A program made the translations under genes and the position numbers. Below the pieces are notes generated by a model that was not told the DNA's origin, ran no database searches, and saw only the letters and a list, made by a program, of their open reading frames with translations. From Spirosoma sordidisoli (GTDB lineage: Bacteria; Bacteroidota; Bacteroidia; Cytophagales; Spirosomataceae), in the NCBI RefSeq assembly GCF_004138325.1, contig NZ_SBLB01000013.1, positions 47,789 to 111,788 on the forward strand: a stretch of DNA of 64,000 nucleotides, written 5' to 3'. Of this stretch, positions 43,985 to 53,380 are shown in pieces (position 1 is the first letter of the stretch; each line of letters opens with the position of its first letter).

Positions 43985-44191
43985 AACTAGGAGTGTTGTA
44001 GAACTGTTGTTATGTATAGGTAGTAGATAAAGATAAGTTCGCACGATATACCAGTCATACTATTGGAAATGTGAAAGACTGTCAATACTCGCTTAACCTC
44101 AACATATACAAATTAATTATCAAGTCACGCCGATTATGCTTAAGGGTGATACAAGTCCATTTTTGTGGGAGAAACTAACAAATTGTTGTGT

Positions 44192-44566
44192 ATGAACCCG
44201 TCGGAGCAGATTCAGGAGATGGAGAGAAGACTCCTCAAAGCCATGCTTGCCAATGATGTGAGTGAACTTGATTCACTTATATCGGACCAAGCTGTTGTTG
44301 TTGAACCAGATGGACGATTATCAAATAAGATTGACGATGTAGCTGCTCATCGGGATGGTTTACTTCGTATTCTTACAATGGAACCCCAAGAGGTGACTAC
44401 TCAACTTATCTCTGAAGGAGTGGCTGTTGTCTTTGCACTTATGAAAATGCAAGGAACCTACCAAGATCATGCCTTTGGTGGTCGTTATCGCTACACTCGT
44501 GTTTGGCATAATCAGGGTAGAGGTTGGCAAATTTTTGCGGCTCACATTAGCCCAATGCCAAGTTGA
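44192..44566 (+). CDS. DUF4440/SnoaL-like NTF2-fold protein
   Basis: 124 aa from the ATG at 44192 (MNPSEQIQEMERRLLKAM). EMERRLLKAMLANDVSELDSL is the opening helix, VVVEPDGRLSNKIDDVAAHRDGL the central part, and RYRYTRVWHNQGRGWQIFAAHIS the typical end of DUF4440 proteins. Intracellular, no export signal. Function unknown; members are stress-related in some bacteria. Confidence 0.72.
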   Translation: MNPSEQIQEMERRLLKAMLANDVSELDSLISDQAVVVEPDGRLSNKIDDVAAHRDGLLRILTMEPQEVTTQLISEGVAVVFALMKMQGTYQDHAFGGRYRYTRVWHNQGRGWQIFAAHISPMPS

Positions 44567-44633
44567 TATTTTTTTGATACCTTCACCTCGCTTAGAATAG
44601 CAGTTATATAAGTGCCACTTATGTTAATCTCAA

Positions 44634-44882
44634 TTATTCTTGCGCATTAGATTCTGTTATTATCCAACCATGATCCAGTAAGTCAGCAATGAAATGGTCG
44701 GTCGTGTCAGTGCGCACTATCAACCCATTAGTACGTTCTTTAAATTGTTTAGCGAATTCGAGCATGAATAGCGATAATGAAGCGGTAGCGAGCTCAGGAC
44801 TCATACTGCGAAGTTGTTCAACTAATTGAGTCGGTGAACTTGCTTGGAGTTGAATCGACTTTTTAGTTGGTTGAAACGGCAT
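44634..44882 (-). CDS. Hypothetical protein
   Basis: 82 aa from the ATG at 44882 (MPFQPTKKSIQLQASSPTQL); an open extension to 44999 exists. Helical, no named domain: LVEQLRSMSPELATASLSLFM, LLDHGWIITE. Monocistronic. Credible by codon pattern but unconfirmed. Confidence 0.4.
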   Translation of the reverse strand: MPFQPTKKSIQLQASSPTQLVEQLRSMSPELATASLSLFMLEFAKQFKERTNGLIVRTDTTDHFIADLLDHGWIITESNAQE

Positions 44883-45105
44883 AGCCAAGACGTTAAGACA
44901 CAGTTGAAGTTGCCCCGAAGAAAATTCATAATGTCTTGACAAGTAATTGGTTGAAGTTAAAAATATACTAAGAAGTCGATACCGAGAGACTACTCCCAAG
45001 ACTGTCCACTGTACGACGGATTACCTAGTTTGACGTGCTATGGTCTAGCTTGTGTAAAGATGAGCTATCTCACCAAAAAGCTCACGCCCGTAGAACGCGG
45101 GAAAA

Positions 45106-45297
45106 CTAGGCTGATTTCCGCCCTTGCTCGATAGCTTGCTTTTCTTCGAAAAGAAAACATCTCCCACAGGTTGTACAAACGAAAGCCATGGTAGGCGTGT
45201 CGCGATAGTTTTCTCTTTCAATGACCAAGTGGTCGCATGGCGTATTACCCTGTGATATCCATTTTTCTCTTAGAGCCTTTGCCTCTTTCATATCCAT
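45106..45297 (-). CDS. Small zinc-ribbon-like protein
   Basis: 63 aa. Two cysteine-bearing elements, TPCDHLVIE and FVCTTCGRCF, can form a metal site (C..H and CxxCxxC). Such short proteins with K-W, CDH and VCTTCG motifs are seen in Spirosoma-type genomes (recalled). Function unknown. Confidence 0.55.
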   Translation of the reverse strand: MDMKEAKALREKWISQGNTPCDHLVIERENYRDTPTMAFVCTTCGRCFLFEEKQAIEQGRKSA

Positions 45298-45491
45298 ACT
45301 AATAGTAACTCAACAAAAACTAGACGGCCTCAAACTACCAACCTGGGTGAGCCTACGGTCAGTGCGTGGTTAGGGAAAGAGAGACTAAGAGCGTACTACT
45401 GAATCGGGCTTAGATCTTAGACTAATCGCTTTACATAGTAAGCGCTCTAATTCGTGTTATAGAACGCTTGGATCAGATCTAGAATAGACTG

Positions 45492-45696
45492 TTAGTTAGG
45501 ATTGAGGGCTTTTTTATTATTCAGATCAACGATGACGTTAATTTCGTCAAGTTGACTCGTTGTCAGCGCTTTATAACCCATGTTCCAAGACGAAAAGAGG
45601 CGTTGATTAACTGATTGACTAATCAAAGTGGTTACATCCGTATGTCTTTTGTCCCGCTGAATACGGTCGTAGAGCAAGCTTAGCTTATACTGATTT
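45492..45696 (-). pseudogene. BLUF gene, 3' fragment, fused to repeat R4
   Basis: The frame codes the C-terminal half of a BLUF domain: LLYDRIQRDKRHTDVTTL, FSSWNMGYKALTTSQLDEI, matching the intact gene at 24663-25094 from about its residue 60 on. The first ~55 residues with Tyr, Asn and Gln of the flavin site are absent. Upstream the frame enters repeat R4 (45697-45866) and gains a start from it, but cannot fold as BLUF. Confidence 0.7.
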
Positions 45697-45866
45697 GTAA
45701 TTTCAGTCATCGAGGGCACTGTATTTCGCCAATAACTGACCAAGGGGCAGAAAAGAATCATTGGTAACAAAGGGCTGATATACAGCCGCATATTCTGGTC
45801 AGTTTGCCGTGGAACGCCTGGTCAGTTTACAGCGAAACCAGGGGGGGCAATATCCCCGAAACTCCC
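45697..45866 (-). repeat. ~165 bp palindromic (MITE-like) element, copy R4
   Basis: Starts GTAATTTCAGTCATCGAG, contains CACTGTATTTCGCCAATAAC, GGCTGATATACAGCC, GGTCAGTTTACAGCGAAACC and ends TATCCCCGAAACTCCC. Same orientation as R1. Adjoins the BLUF fragment exactly. Confidence 0.72.
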
Positions 45867-46012
45867 ATGCAAAGCGCAGGGCGCGGTCTTTTATCTCAGT
45901 CCAACTTAGGGCCATTAGGTATCAGTAAAGGACGAGATGAATGTTAACTAGAAAGCAGAGTAGGGAAACTTAATGGATTCAGGTACGTAGTTGCTTGAAT
46001 CATCACCTTGGT

Positions 46013-47117
46013 TCATTCAGCGGTAGTATCCGATTCGTCGGCGACCCCCTTTTCCTGACGCAGCCGCTCCTCGATCTCTTCGATCGACGGTAGTGTGCTT
46101 TTGAGGTTATCGGGCAGCGACTCCATCAATTTGTACTGGGTGATGCCGATTGGCTTGTGAAAATCCCGTAGCGCATATTCTGCTATCAACTTATCGTGTC
46201 GGCGGCAAATCAGCAAACCGATACTTGGGTTGTCAAATTCACCCCGAAGCTGATCGTCCACGGCCGACAGGTAGAACCGGGACGCCGGAGCGTTTCAACT
46301 TACCGACAAATTCCGGCTCGAACTCGACAACCTTCAACTCAATAACCAGGTATGACCGCAGTTTAAGATGGTAGAAAAGAAAGTCGATGGCAAATTCCCG
46401 ATCCGATACTTCTGTTGGATATTGTCAACCAACGAATGAGAACCCTTTACCGGGTTCCAGCAGGAAATTAGTGATGTGTTCGACCAGAACGTTTTCTAAA
46501 TCCCACTCCTCATACTTTTCGGTTAAGGTCAAAAAATCGAACAGCTATGGATTTTTCAGCGACTGCTGGGCCAGATCAGAGAAGGGTTCGGGTAGTGTCC
46601 AGTCAAAATTCGTGATCGCCTTCCCCGACCGCTCCCGGTACTTTGACTCAATTTGCGGCACCATCACGTCCCTCGACCAGCCGTTTTCAACCGTTGCCTG
46701 CATATAAAATAGCTTCTCATCAAGGTCTCTTATTTTATCCAGTAGCGTGGTGTGATGGTACCAAGTCAATTTTGCAGGCGTCGCCTGCAAAATTGACTCT
46801 CTTCCAAATTGACTGTCTAGATAGGCAGCCGCGAACGATCGCTACGGCGCCCCGTTTCATGTACCGCAGATTCCAAGGCGACATACCCGTTATGGTAGGG
46901 AATTCGGCTTTCAAATCAACTACTAAGCGAACGACAACCTTTTGCCCCCACCCCTGCTGTTTTCCTGCTCGAGAATGATGTTGCCGATCCGCCAGTAGAG
47001 TGCCAATAGTTCTGCATTGGCAGCTAGGGTAGCACGTAGCTGGGTTGTGCGAATCTCATGACTAAGCTTTTCAAATAGCTTAATGTAGTCGCCCGGCTGA
47101 TTTGTGGCTGGAAGCAT
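46013..47117 (-). pseudogene. DUF1016 (YhcG/PDDEXK-type nuclease) gene, multiple frameshifts
   Basis: The minus strand carries, in separated frames, an N-terminal part (LRATLAANAELLALYWRIG, then SHDL-like VVVRLVVDLKAEFPTITG and LRYMKRGA near 46890), a middle (TTLLDKIRDLDEKLFYMQAT, VENGWSRDVMVPQIESK), and a C-terminal part (LVIELKVVEFEPEFVGKL and DDQLRGEFDNPSIGLLICRR). These are the ordered blocks of DUF1016/YhcG proteins. At least three frame changes make it a pseudogene. A 35-bp palindrome lies inside it. Confidence 0.75.
46764..46798. repeat. 35-bp near-perfect palindrome inside the DUF1016 pseudogene
   Basis: AGTCAATTTTGCAGGCG (46764-46780), one T, then CGCCTGCAAAATTGACT (46782-46798). 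It keeps the surrounding frame open and looks inserted between conserved blocks. Confidence 0.65.
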
Positions 47118-47410
47118 TAGTGCTTAATTGGTCGTGTTCAAGCTTAAATATACCAGTTAACTGATAAACTAATATACCAGTATCATTTAGTTTTTCGCGA
47201 AATGTATAAAGTGTGTCGTTGCCCTAAAAGGGGCCACAGCGCAAAATAGGACGCACCGGGCCGAAAAGGCCCCACGCGGATGTGCGTCATTGTGATAGAA
47301 TTGAAGGGAAGAAAAAGACACACTTAATTGGTACACTGTTATTTTAATATATTATTATAATGATATAATACGTAAATTAGTACCGTAGTTAACGTAAGAA
47401 CAACAGCATT
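47118..47410 (+). promoter_or_regulatory. Structured A/T-rich leader before the mobilization module
   Basis: 293 bp. AATATACCAGT occurs twice (47147 and 47171, 24 bp apart). A compound hairpin lies at 47250-47288: GACGCAC outside, GGGCC/GGCCC inside, GTGCGTC closing. This could be a leader, operator or transfer-related site. Confidence 0.4.
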
Positions 47411-48317
47411 ATGAACGCACAGAAGAAAGCCAAATTTGACATTTACGAATTCATTAACGAGCAGGTAGTTAAGCAACTAGAGAAAGGTGTTTTGCCTTGG
47501 CGTAAACCCTGGAAAGTGGCCATAGTAAAGGGTCAGCAATATAGTATTCCTCACAACTATGCTACAAAGCGACCTTACACCGGGGTGAACGCGTTCCTGC
47601 TGGCGCTTACCCCCTACCGTACTCCCATGTTTTTGACGTTCAATCAAGTAAAGGAGTTGGGAGGCACGGTAAAAACAGGGGCAGCCAGTTTACCAATTGT
47701 TTTCTGGAAACCAATCAAGCCGGGCCGCCGGGCAGTAAAGGATGAAAAGGGCAAGGAAGAGTATAAATTAGTGTTGCGGTATTACCGGGTGTTCAATATT
47801 GAAGATACCACCCTATCTATAGAGATTAAAGACCCCGAGCAACAGCCGGAGCCGGTTGTCATTGATAGTTGTCAGCGCATCATTGACCAGATGCCGAACC
47901 GCCCCCGCTTGGTAAACAATGACCCGGCCCGGTGCTACTACACACCGTTTTTTAGATATAGTCAATATGGCACCTGCTCAGAACTTCAGGAGGGCAGCCG
48001 ATTATTACAGCGTCCTATTTCACGAATTAGTACACGCTACCGGTCATAGCAGCCGATTAAATCGGGCGGAGATTACAGAAATGGCATCTTTCGGGTCGCA
48101 GACATATAGCAAGGAGGAATTAACAGCTGAGTTGGGCGCTGCTTATCTCTGTGGCGTGACTGGTATTAGTGCCATTACTATTGACAACAGCACCGCTTAT
48201 ATTAATGGTTGGCTGAACAAGCTACGAGGAGACAAACGGTTTTTCTTTGAAGCCGCCCAGAAGGCACAGAAGGCCGTTAACTATATTCAAAACCTTAACC
48301 CACAATACGAAGCCTGA
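47411..48317 (+). CDS. ArdC-like antirestriction protein, split by a frameshift in a T6 run
   Basis: The first frame (47411 to about 47947) is the ArdC N-terminal ssDNA-binding domain: EFINEQVVKQLEKGVLPWRKPW, NAFLLALTPYRTPMFLTFNQVKE. The rest lies in another frame from 47954 (DIVNMAPAQNFRRAADYYSVLF) and includes the metallopeptidase motif HELVHATGH, with ELTAELGAAYLCG after it. The gene should read ...CYYTPFLDIVN..., needing one T fewer at 47948-47953. ArdC shields incoming DNA from restriction. Here it leads the mobilization genes. Confidence 0.75.
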
Positions 48318-48368
48318 GCCCCTCCCCTACTGCCTGCCAACCGGTGGGCAGTAGGATAATTTTTCAAA

Positions 48369-48638
48369 ATGTGGAACAGTACAATCGCATTGACGACCCA
48401 GATAAAATTCGTTGCTCCAAACCGATACCCAAGCGAATGCCAGATTACTATTTATCGGCAATCAGGCATTGTGATCGCAACTGATATTGATAAAGGTATG
48501 AGCCGGTCCGCCGTTGCGGTCAAGTTCGACTTTGGCGACAGTAAGCACGGTCCGACGGGTCGGTTTTGGAATCCTAATTGGACACATATTCCTCCGGACG
48601 GTTTTAAGAAGATGATTCAAATTGCTCAAGAAACGTAA
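48369..48638 (+). CDS. Hypothetical protein of the mobilization module
   Basis: 89 aa from ATG. Contains YRQSGIVIATDIDKGMSRSAVAVKF; no family recognised. It follows ArdC on the same strand by 51 bp and probably belongs to the same element. Confidence 0.45.
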   Translation: MWNSTIALTTQIKFVAPNRYPSECQITIYRQSGIVIATDIDKGMSRSAVAVKFDFGDSKHGPTGRFWNPNWTHIPPDGFKKMIQIAQET

Positions 48639-48833
48639 GACATGTAATGTAAGTCCGCCACGATAGTATGATATTATTATCGTACTCTCGTGGTATATCA
48701 GTTTATTTTATAATCAGGTTGTATCATTCTTATAGCACGAAAGTAAGAAAAATGCTGTTTAAACGATTTAGACAAAGGATTTAAGTGATTTTGCCTGTTC
48801 TTTACAGCTTATAATTACTAACCTTTGTTGTGC

Positions 48834-49277
48834 ATGCTAACGGATGTCCCCCCAGTCAAGCGTAAGCTGATCGATATTGTTAGAACCTACCAGGGTTTGC
48901 TGAAGCAGATTGATGGCTACTTGAAACAGGATCTGGAGCACCCCGAAATAGCCGCCTACTTAGGATTAAGCCTGACTAACTACTATACAAAACGGCGGGG
49001 TGAGCGCAGGTTTTCCTACCAGGACGTTCGCCTGCTTCTCGAACGATTCGGTAGCCAAGAGGAGATAGCGCACTACTGGGAATTCATCGAGGTAAGGGAT
49101 AAGGTTTATAGTTGCCTGCAAGATTCACACATACCATTAGTTCAATACCGACGTTTACTGAACCTGCAACATTATCGGGATCTGGCCCGACGAAGAGATC
49201 ACCCGGATACCTGGCGTATCGAAGACCTGGAGCTGGTTGGGCGATTTATGGAATCAATCGCGTACTGCATCGGCTAA
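48834..49277 (+). CDS. Helical hypothetical protein of the mobilization module
   Basis: 147 aa from the ATG at 48834. Strongly helical: KLIDIVRTYQGLLKQIDGYLK, then EIAAYLGLSLTNYYTKRRGE, which reads like a helix-turn-helix, and later VQYRRLLNLQHYRDLARR. A DNA-binding regulator of the module is plausible. No family recognised. Confidence 0.5.
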   Translation: MLTDVPPVKRKLIDIVRTYQGLLKQIDGYLKQDLEHPEIAAYLGLSLTNYYTKRRGERRFSYQDVRLLLERFGSQEEIAHYWEFIEVRDKVYSCLQDSHIPLVQYRRLLNLQHYRDLARRRDHPDTWRIEDLELVGRFMESIAYCIG

Positions 49278-49410
49278 AAAGGGGTGCTAATTTACAGTCC
49301 CCGACTCTTTCCGCAAATCATCAAATTCATGTAATTTCGTTAGCCTATTTAGCTACTAGGATCAATAGGCATATTGCCTTTTTTGTAGATAGCAAGATAA
49401 GAAATTATAA

Positions 49411-49540
49411 CCAACTGAAAGTCAATTGTATAGTTGGTCCAATACTGTAAAATAGTGTACATTTAACATTTAACAGTATTGATATTCAGCTAGTTGGCTC
49501 ATTTGAACTGTACACTTTTATTTGTAAGTGCCTGATTTTT
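49411..49540 (+). promoter_or_regulatory. Cluster of inverted repeats before the bfmA-like gene (candidate oriT/operator)
   Basis: CCAACT/AGTTGG at 49411-49437, CAATACTGT/ACAGTATTG at 49440-49481, and AGTGTAC/GTACACT bracketing 49454-49515. A/T-rich spacers. Position directly upstream of the accessory mobilization gene fits an origin of transfer or an autoregulated promoter. Confidence 0.45.
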
Positions 49541-49542
49541 AG

Positions 49543-50067
49543 ATGGAGCGAGAAACTGTGAAGATTGACGCGGAGGTAGCTCAACGCGCCCGCGATCAGG
49601 TCAAGAAATTAAACCAGAAATTGGCTCGTAAGAAAGGGCCTGGGAAACCTCAAAAAATTACACTCAATGAATTTCTCAGTAGGGCCGTTGACCACTACAT
49701 CGAGTTAGGGTATGACCCCAGCCGGGAGGACGACAGGAATCCGTTAAAGGAAACCGTCGTACGTACTACCGACCGAATTATAACCTATCTGCAAAGCCAT
49801 GAGAAGTGGTATATGGAACCGGTCAGGCAGCATCTTGAAAAAGTAGATGCCCGGCTGGAGCAGTCGGAGCTGCCTGGTGCAGCAGAACCACCAGCAGATC
49901 TTAAATTTATCAAAGAGATGAGTTTGTTCGGCTACCTGACAAGTGACCTGGTACTGAACCTGCTGTTTCATCAGTACCGTGATACTCCCGACGATTTAGC
50001 CGAGATTCAGACGTGGGCAGCCAAACGGTATCAGGAACGGTACGACGAATTGATGCAGAAATATTGA
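49543..50067 (+). CDS. BfmA/BtgA-like mobilization accessory protein
   Basis: 174 aa. Basic N-terminus KIDAEVAQRARDQVKKLNQK, then KITLNEFLSRAVDHYIELGY, a ribbon-helix-helix-like or helical DNA-binding segment, and a long helical C-terminus (LVLNLLFHQYRDTPDDLAEIQ). Such proteins precede the relaxase gene in Bacteroides mobilizable elements (BtgA/BfmA) and nick-assist at oriT. Position before the relaxase with dense inverted repeats on both sides supports this. Confidence 0.65.
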   Translation: MERETVKIDAEVAQRARDQVKKLNQKLARKKGPGKPQKITLNEFLSRAVDHYIELGYDPSREDDRNPLKETVVRTTDRIITYLQSHEKWYMEPVRQHLEKVDARLEQSELPGAAEPPADLKFIKEMSLFGYLTSDLVLNLLFHQYRDTPDDLAEIQTWAAKRYQERYDELMQKY

Positions 50068-50077
50068 TACACTACAA

Positions 50078-50117
50078 TACTGTGATCTTATAATATAAAA
50101 ATATTAATATCACAGTA
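50078..50117. repeat. Inverted repeat between the accessory gene and the relaxase gene
   Basis: TACTGTGAT (50078-50086) and ATCACAGTA (50109-50117), with AATAT/ATATT inside. Its TACTGT half resembles the CAATACTGT half at 49440. Candidate oriT or operator. Confidence 0.5.
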
Positions 50118-50135
50118 AAATAATATACCAATTGC

Positions 50136-51365
50136 ATGGTAATTCGTGTACTTCCAGCCAGTAAAGGAGGTATTTACTCGAACGCTGGCTCATCCCATTT
50201 TTTAGTCAACTATCTCGAACACGAAGCGCGGGAAGAAAGGCAGCAGGAGCAGGCCCCGGCAGGGGACAGCATGCCGGGCAGGGCTATCTTTTTCGACCAG
50301 CAACGAGAGGATATTCGAGCTGAGGAAGTTCAAGAGCGCATTGATGGAAATGTTCAGGGAGTGCAGAAAGGCAAGCCGATGTTTCACTCTTTAGTCATTT
50401 CGCCAAGTCAGGATGAACTCCGGCATCTGAACGATGATCCCGATAAGTTGAAAGCATATACCCGACAGGTAATGGAAAACTATGCGGCTAACTTTACTCA
50501 GAAGCGTAAGGAATCGTTGATGAGTAACAGCCTTGTCTGGTACGCGACCATTCACCGGAGCCGCCATTACTCAGGATTGGATGATGCCGTGCAGACGGGG
50601 CAGGTACAAGCCCGACAGCGTAAGAAGGGAGAGCAAACGCACATTCACGTTATCGTATCGGCACGGGATCGAACCATGAGTCGTTCGCTTCATCCCGATG
50701 CAGGCAGTAGCCAATTCAACTATAAAACCTGGCTGCAAAAGAATTACAAAGATTTTGAACAGGCGTTCGGCTGCAAAATAACGGTAACAGAGAAACAACA
50801 CCAAGAGCGGTTAGAAAAGCAGATCGCCCGACTGGATAGGTTGGGCCTGTCACTCGACCGCGAACGGATGATGACCGTTGGCCGACAACATGCGTATTCG
50901 ACTGATTTCTGGAAAGGTATGAGCCAGATCGAACGGGGTGTCAAGCACGGGAGCATCTTCACTGCAAACCAGGCTTATGACCGGCTGAATGCCGCTACTG
51001 AGCCGAAAGCAAAAAATGCCCGGCATCAGCGGGACGATAGCCGGGCTTTTCAATCGTATGAACCGGGCAAAAGGACACAATCTGAACGGGCTAGGAATCA
51101 TCAACCATTAATGGCAAAACTCGTGGCCCCGGTTGGGGAGAAACCCAAACGGGATAGTACTGCTCCCCCCGAGCCGAGGCCGTTGACTGGTAAAGAAGCC
51201 AAACCAGAACTAACAAAATCAACCAAAAAACAGGAAGTTAAACCAGGTCGTACCGATCTGAGTCCGTTGATCAGTGCGCTCCGGTTCGAGAGTGTACCGG
51301 AGACAGGAGCGCAGGCCCGCAGTCAGGACGACGATTACCAACGGCGAATAAAACGTCGTCGATAA
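50136..51365 (+). CDS. Relaxase (DUF5712/MobB-type, BtgB-like)
   Basis: 409 aa. The HxH metal motif is in THIHVIVSARD (His at about 169 and 171), with a Tyr-containing strand NSLVWYATIH before it that may supply the nucleophile. The N-terminus MVIRVLPASKGGIYSNAGSS and the GKPMFHSLVISPSQDEL segment are typical. The C-terminal third is Lys/Pro-rich and likely disordered, as in relaxases that recruit a coupling protein. It nicks at oriT and leads the strand into the recipient. No primase or helicase domain. Confidence 0.75.
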   Translation: MVIRVLPASKGGIYSNAGSSHFLVNYLEHEAREERQQEQAPAGDSMPGRAIFFDQQREDIRAEEVQERIDGNVQGVQKGKPMFHSLVISPSQDELRHLNDDPDKLKAYTRQVMENYAANFTQKRKESLMSNSLVWYATIHRSRHYSGLDDAVQTGQVQARQRKKGEQTHIHVIVSARDRTMSRSLHPDAGSSQFNYKTWLQKNYKDFEQAFGCKITVTEKQHQERLEKQIARLDRLGLSLDRERMMTVGRQHAYSTDFWKGMSQIERGVKHGSIFTANQAYDRLNAATEPKAKNARHQRDDSRAFQSYEPGKRTQSERARNHQPLMAKLVAPVGEKPKRDSTAPPEPRPLTGKEAKPELTKSTKKQEVKPGRTDLSPLISALRFESVPETGAQARSQDDDYQRRIKRRR

Positions 51366-51422
51366 TGGCCCGGTTAACTTTGAACTGATTGCGTAAAGAG
51401 ACTTAATTCAACAAACAATTCG

Positions 51423-53351
51423 ATGAACCAGAACCGTAATGCCGTACTATTATTGGTTGTACTTGTTGGCCTGCTGGTAGGGGGCGAATATTTTCTATTA
51501 CTACACGTCAAGCCGAGTTCAGCAGTTTGGTACACTAAACTGCTGAACCTATATACGAAAGGCGGTTGGCTCTTCCGGGTGCTGTTTGCACTGATAATCC
51601 CGATGGCTTTTGCCCTACCCGATGATACTAAAAGCTACGGCAGCGGCCGCCCGGCGGAACTACAAAAGGATAAACGCCCGGCAAAGAAGGTGCAGCTCTT
51701 GGTTCTGTTGGGCTACCTCATTGGCGTAGCACTATTGGGTACGGCGCACCGGTTTCCGTACCAATTCGCTTACATTGTACCGGTAGGAGTGGGGGTAAGC
51801 ACTCTATTTGGCATCGGTGTTGGAGCCTGGCTATTGCGTCCGCAACCTAAGAGACCGATAAGTGAAGACCGAAAGGCAGGTGTATCAAAAAAAGGGTTCC
51901 AGTTTCGGACGACATCGAGCGGCTGGATCAAAGTGCCTAACCCATTTCGGGGGGTGTTTATCACTGGTGGTCCCGGTTCCGGAAAGTCGGAGTCGTTGGC
52001 CAAGCCATTTATCCGGCAGGCCCTGGCACAGAACTACTGTGGCATCCTGTACGACGTTAAATTTCCCGAACTGACAAAGTATGCTTACCACTACCGCAAG
52101 CTGAACCCTGATGCAACGACGCGCTTCTGTATCCTCAATTTTCAGGATATGAACCGGACGCACCGGCTCAACCCGATTGCGCCGGATAATATACCGACTA
52201 TCACCTACGCAGAAGAATACGCCCTGGCACTTCTCAAAAATCTGCAACAGGAAATCATAGAGAAGCAGGACTTCTGGTCGCGTTCCTGCACGGCTGTCTT
52301 AACCGGCTTGATCTGGTACTTACGCAAGCACCATCCGGCTCAATGTACTTTGCCCCATGTCGTAACGCTGATCACGAAGATGCCTTATGACAAACTGATG
52401 ACGCTTATCGGCAGTGACTCGGAATGTTTGAGCTATGTCATGAGTGTTATTACAGCCATCGGCAATAAGTCCGCCGATCAGCTATCGGGTGTTATCGGTA
52501 CGTTACAGAACACATTGGCCAAGTTGGCCACGCCAGAGGTATTCTGGGTCATGTCGGCTACTGACGAAGGGTTTAGTATGGATCTGAACAACGCCAACAA
52601 TCCGATCTTCCTTTGTTTGGGTGGTGACCGCGAGGTAATGGATTCACTACGACCGCTACTGGGATTGTACACGACTGTAGCCGTGAAACGAATGAACCGT
52701 CAGGGCAAGCATCATTCCATTCTGTTGCTGGATGAGGCTCCGACCATCTACATTCCAAACTTCGAGCAGATACCCGCGACGGGCCGGAGTTCGCAAATTG
52801 CTACGGTCTATATGTGTCAGGACTTGTCTCAGGTACGTAAATATTACGGCGAGAAGGAAAGCCAGATGATTTTAGGAACGCTCAGCAACCAGTTCTACGG
52901 AGCAGTGTCAAGTGCGGAAACGGCCAAATACGTCAGTCAGTTGATCGGCAAGCACGAGGTAATTACGCCGGAGGAATCCCGCGACAACCGCCCGGCGTTT
53001 GACCTCAGTAGCCTATTCGAGGGACGGCACCAGCCGCAGCGGGGCCGCAGCACTATCAGTTACCGCAAGCAGGAACGCCCGATTGTGAATCCCGAAGACC
53101 TGCATGAATTCGACAAAGGCGAATTTATCGGCTTTACCGTCGAGTCAAAGCAGGGCCGCTTTTGGGGCCGGATCGCGCTGGAGCCGGATGAACAACCCGT
53201 CAGAAACCTGCCCAGGTTTTCGTCCCAGTATGACTTACAAACCAACATGGACAGCATCGTACTGGATTGCGCGACGATTTTGGGGTTGGCAGACGCAGAG
53301 GTAGAACGACTACTTTCGTCCCATGAAATTATGGCTATTTATAAAAGGTAA
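51423..53351 (+). CDS. Type IV coupling protein (VirD4/TraG-like ATPase)
   Basis: 642 aa. Three N-terminal helices (NAVLLLVVLVGLLVGGEYFLLL; GGWLFRVLFALIIPMAFA; LLVLLGYLIGVALLG) anchor it in the membrane. Walker A is ITGGPGSGKSES (about residues 179-190) and Walker B HSILLLDEAPTI (about 430-441). ATVYMCQDLSQVRKYYG and the TraG/TraD C-terminal TraM-recognition part follow. It links the relaxosome to a secretion channel, but no type IV secretion genes are in the window. Confidence 0.85.
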   Translation: MNQNRNAVLLLVVLVGLLVGGEYFLLLHVKPSSAVWYTKLLNLYTKGGWLFRVLFALIIPMAFALPDDTKSYGSGRPAELQKDKRPAKKVQLLVLLGYLIGVALLGTAHRFPYQFAYIVPVGVGVSTLFGIGVGAWLLRPQPKRPISEDRKAGVSKKGFQFRTTSSGWIKVPNPFRGVFITGGPGSGKSESLAKPFIRQALAQNYCGILYDVKFPELTKYAYHYRKLNPDATTRFCILNFQDMNRTHRLNPIAPDNIPTITYAEEYALALLKNLQQEIIEKQDFWSRSCTAVLTGLIWYLRKHHPAQCTLPHVVTLITKMPYDKLMTLIGSDSECLSYVMSVITAIGNKSADQLSGVIGTLQNTLAKLATPEVFWVMSATDEGFSMDLNNANNPIFLCLGGDREVMDSLRPLLGLYTTVAVKRMNRQGKHHSILLLDEAPTIYIPNFEQIPATGRSSQIATVYMCQDLSQVRKYYGEKESQMILGTLSNQFYGAVSSAETAKYVSQLIGKHEVITPEESRDNRPAFDLSSLFEGRHQPQRGRSTISYRKQERPIVNPEDLHEFDKGEFIGFTVESKQGRFWGRIALEPDEQPVRNLPRFSSQYDLQTNMDSIVLDCATILGLADAEVERLLSSHEIMAIYKR

Positions 53352-53380
53352 TGTACTGACGAAATCACTTGATTTCCCAA

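Noticed and set aside
46643..46978. Plus-strand frame across the DUF1016 pseudogene
   Set aside because: The minus strand contains ordered DUF1016 blocks, and the plus frame has no family similarity.
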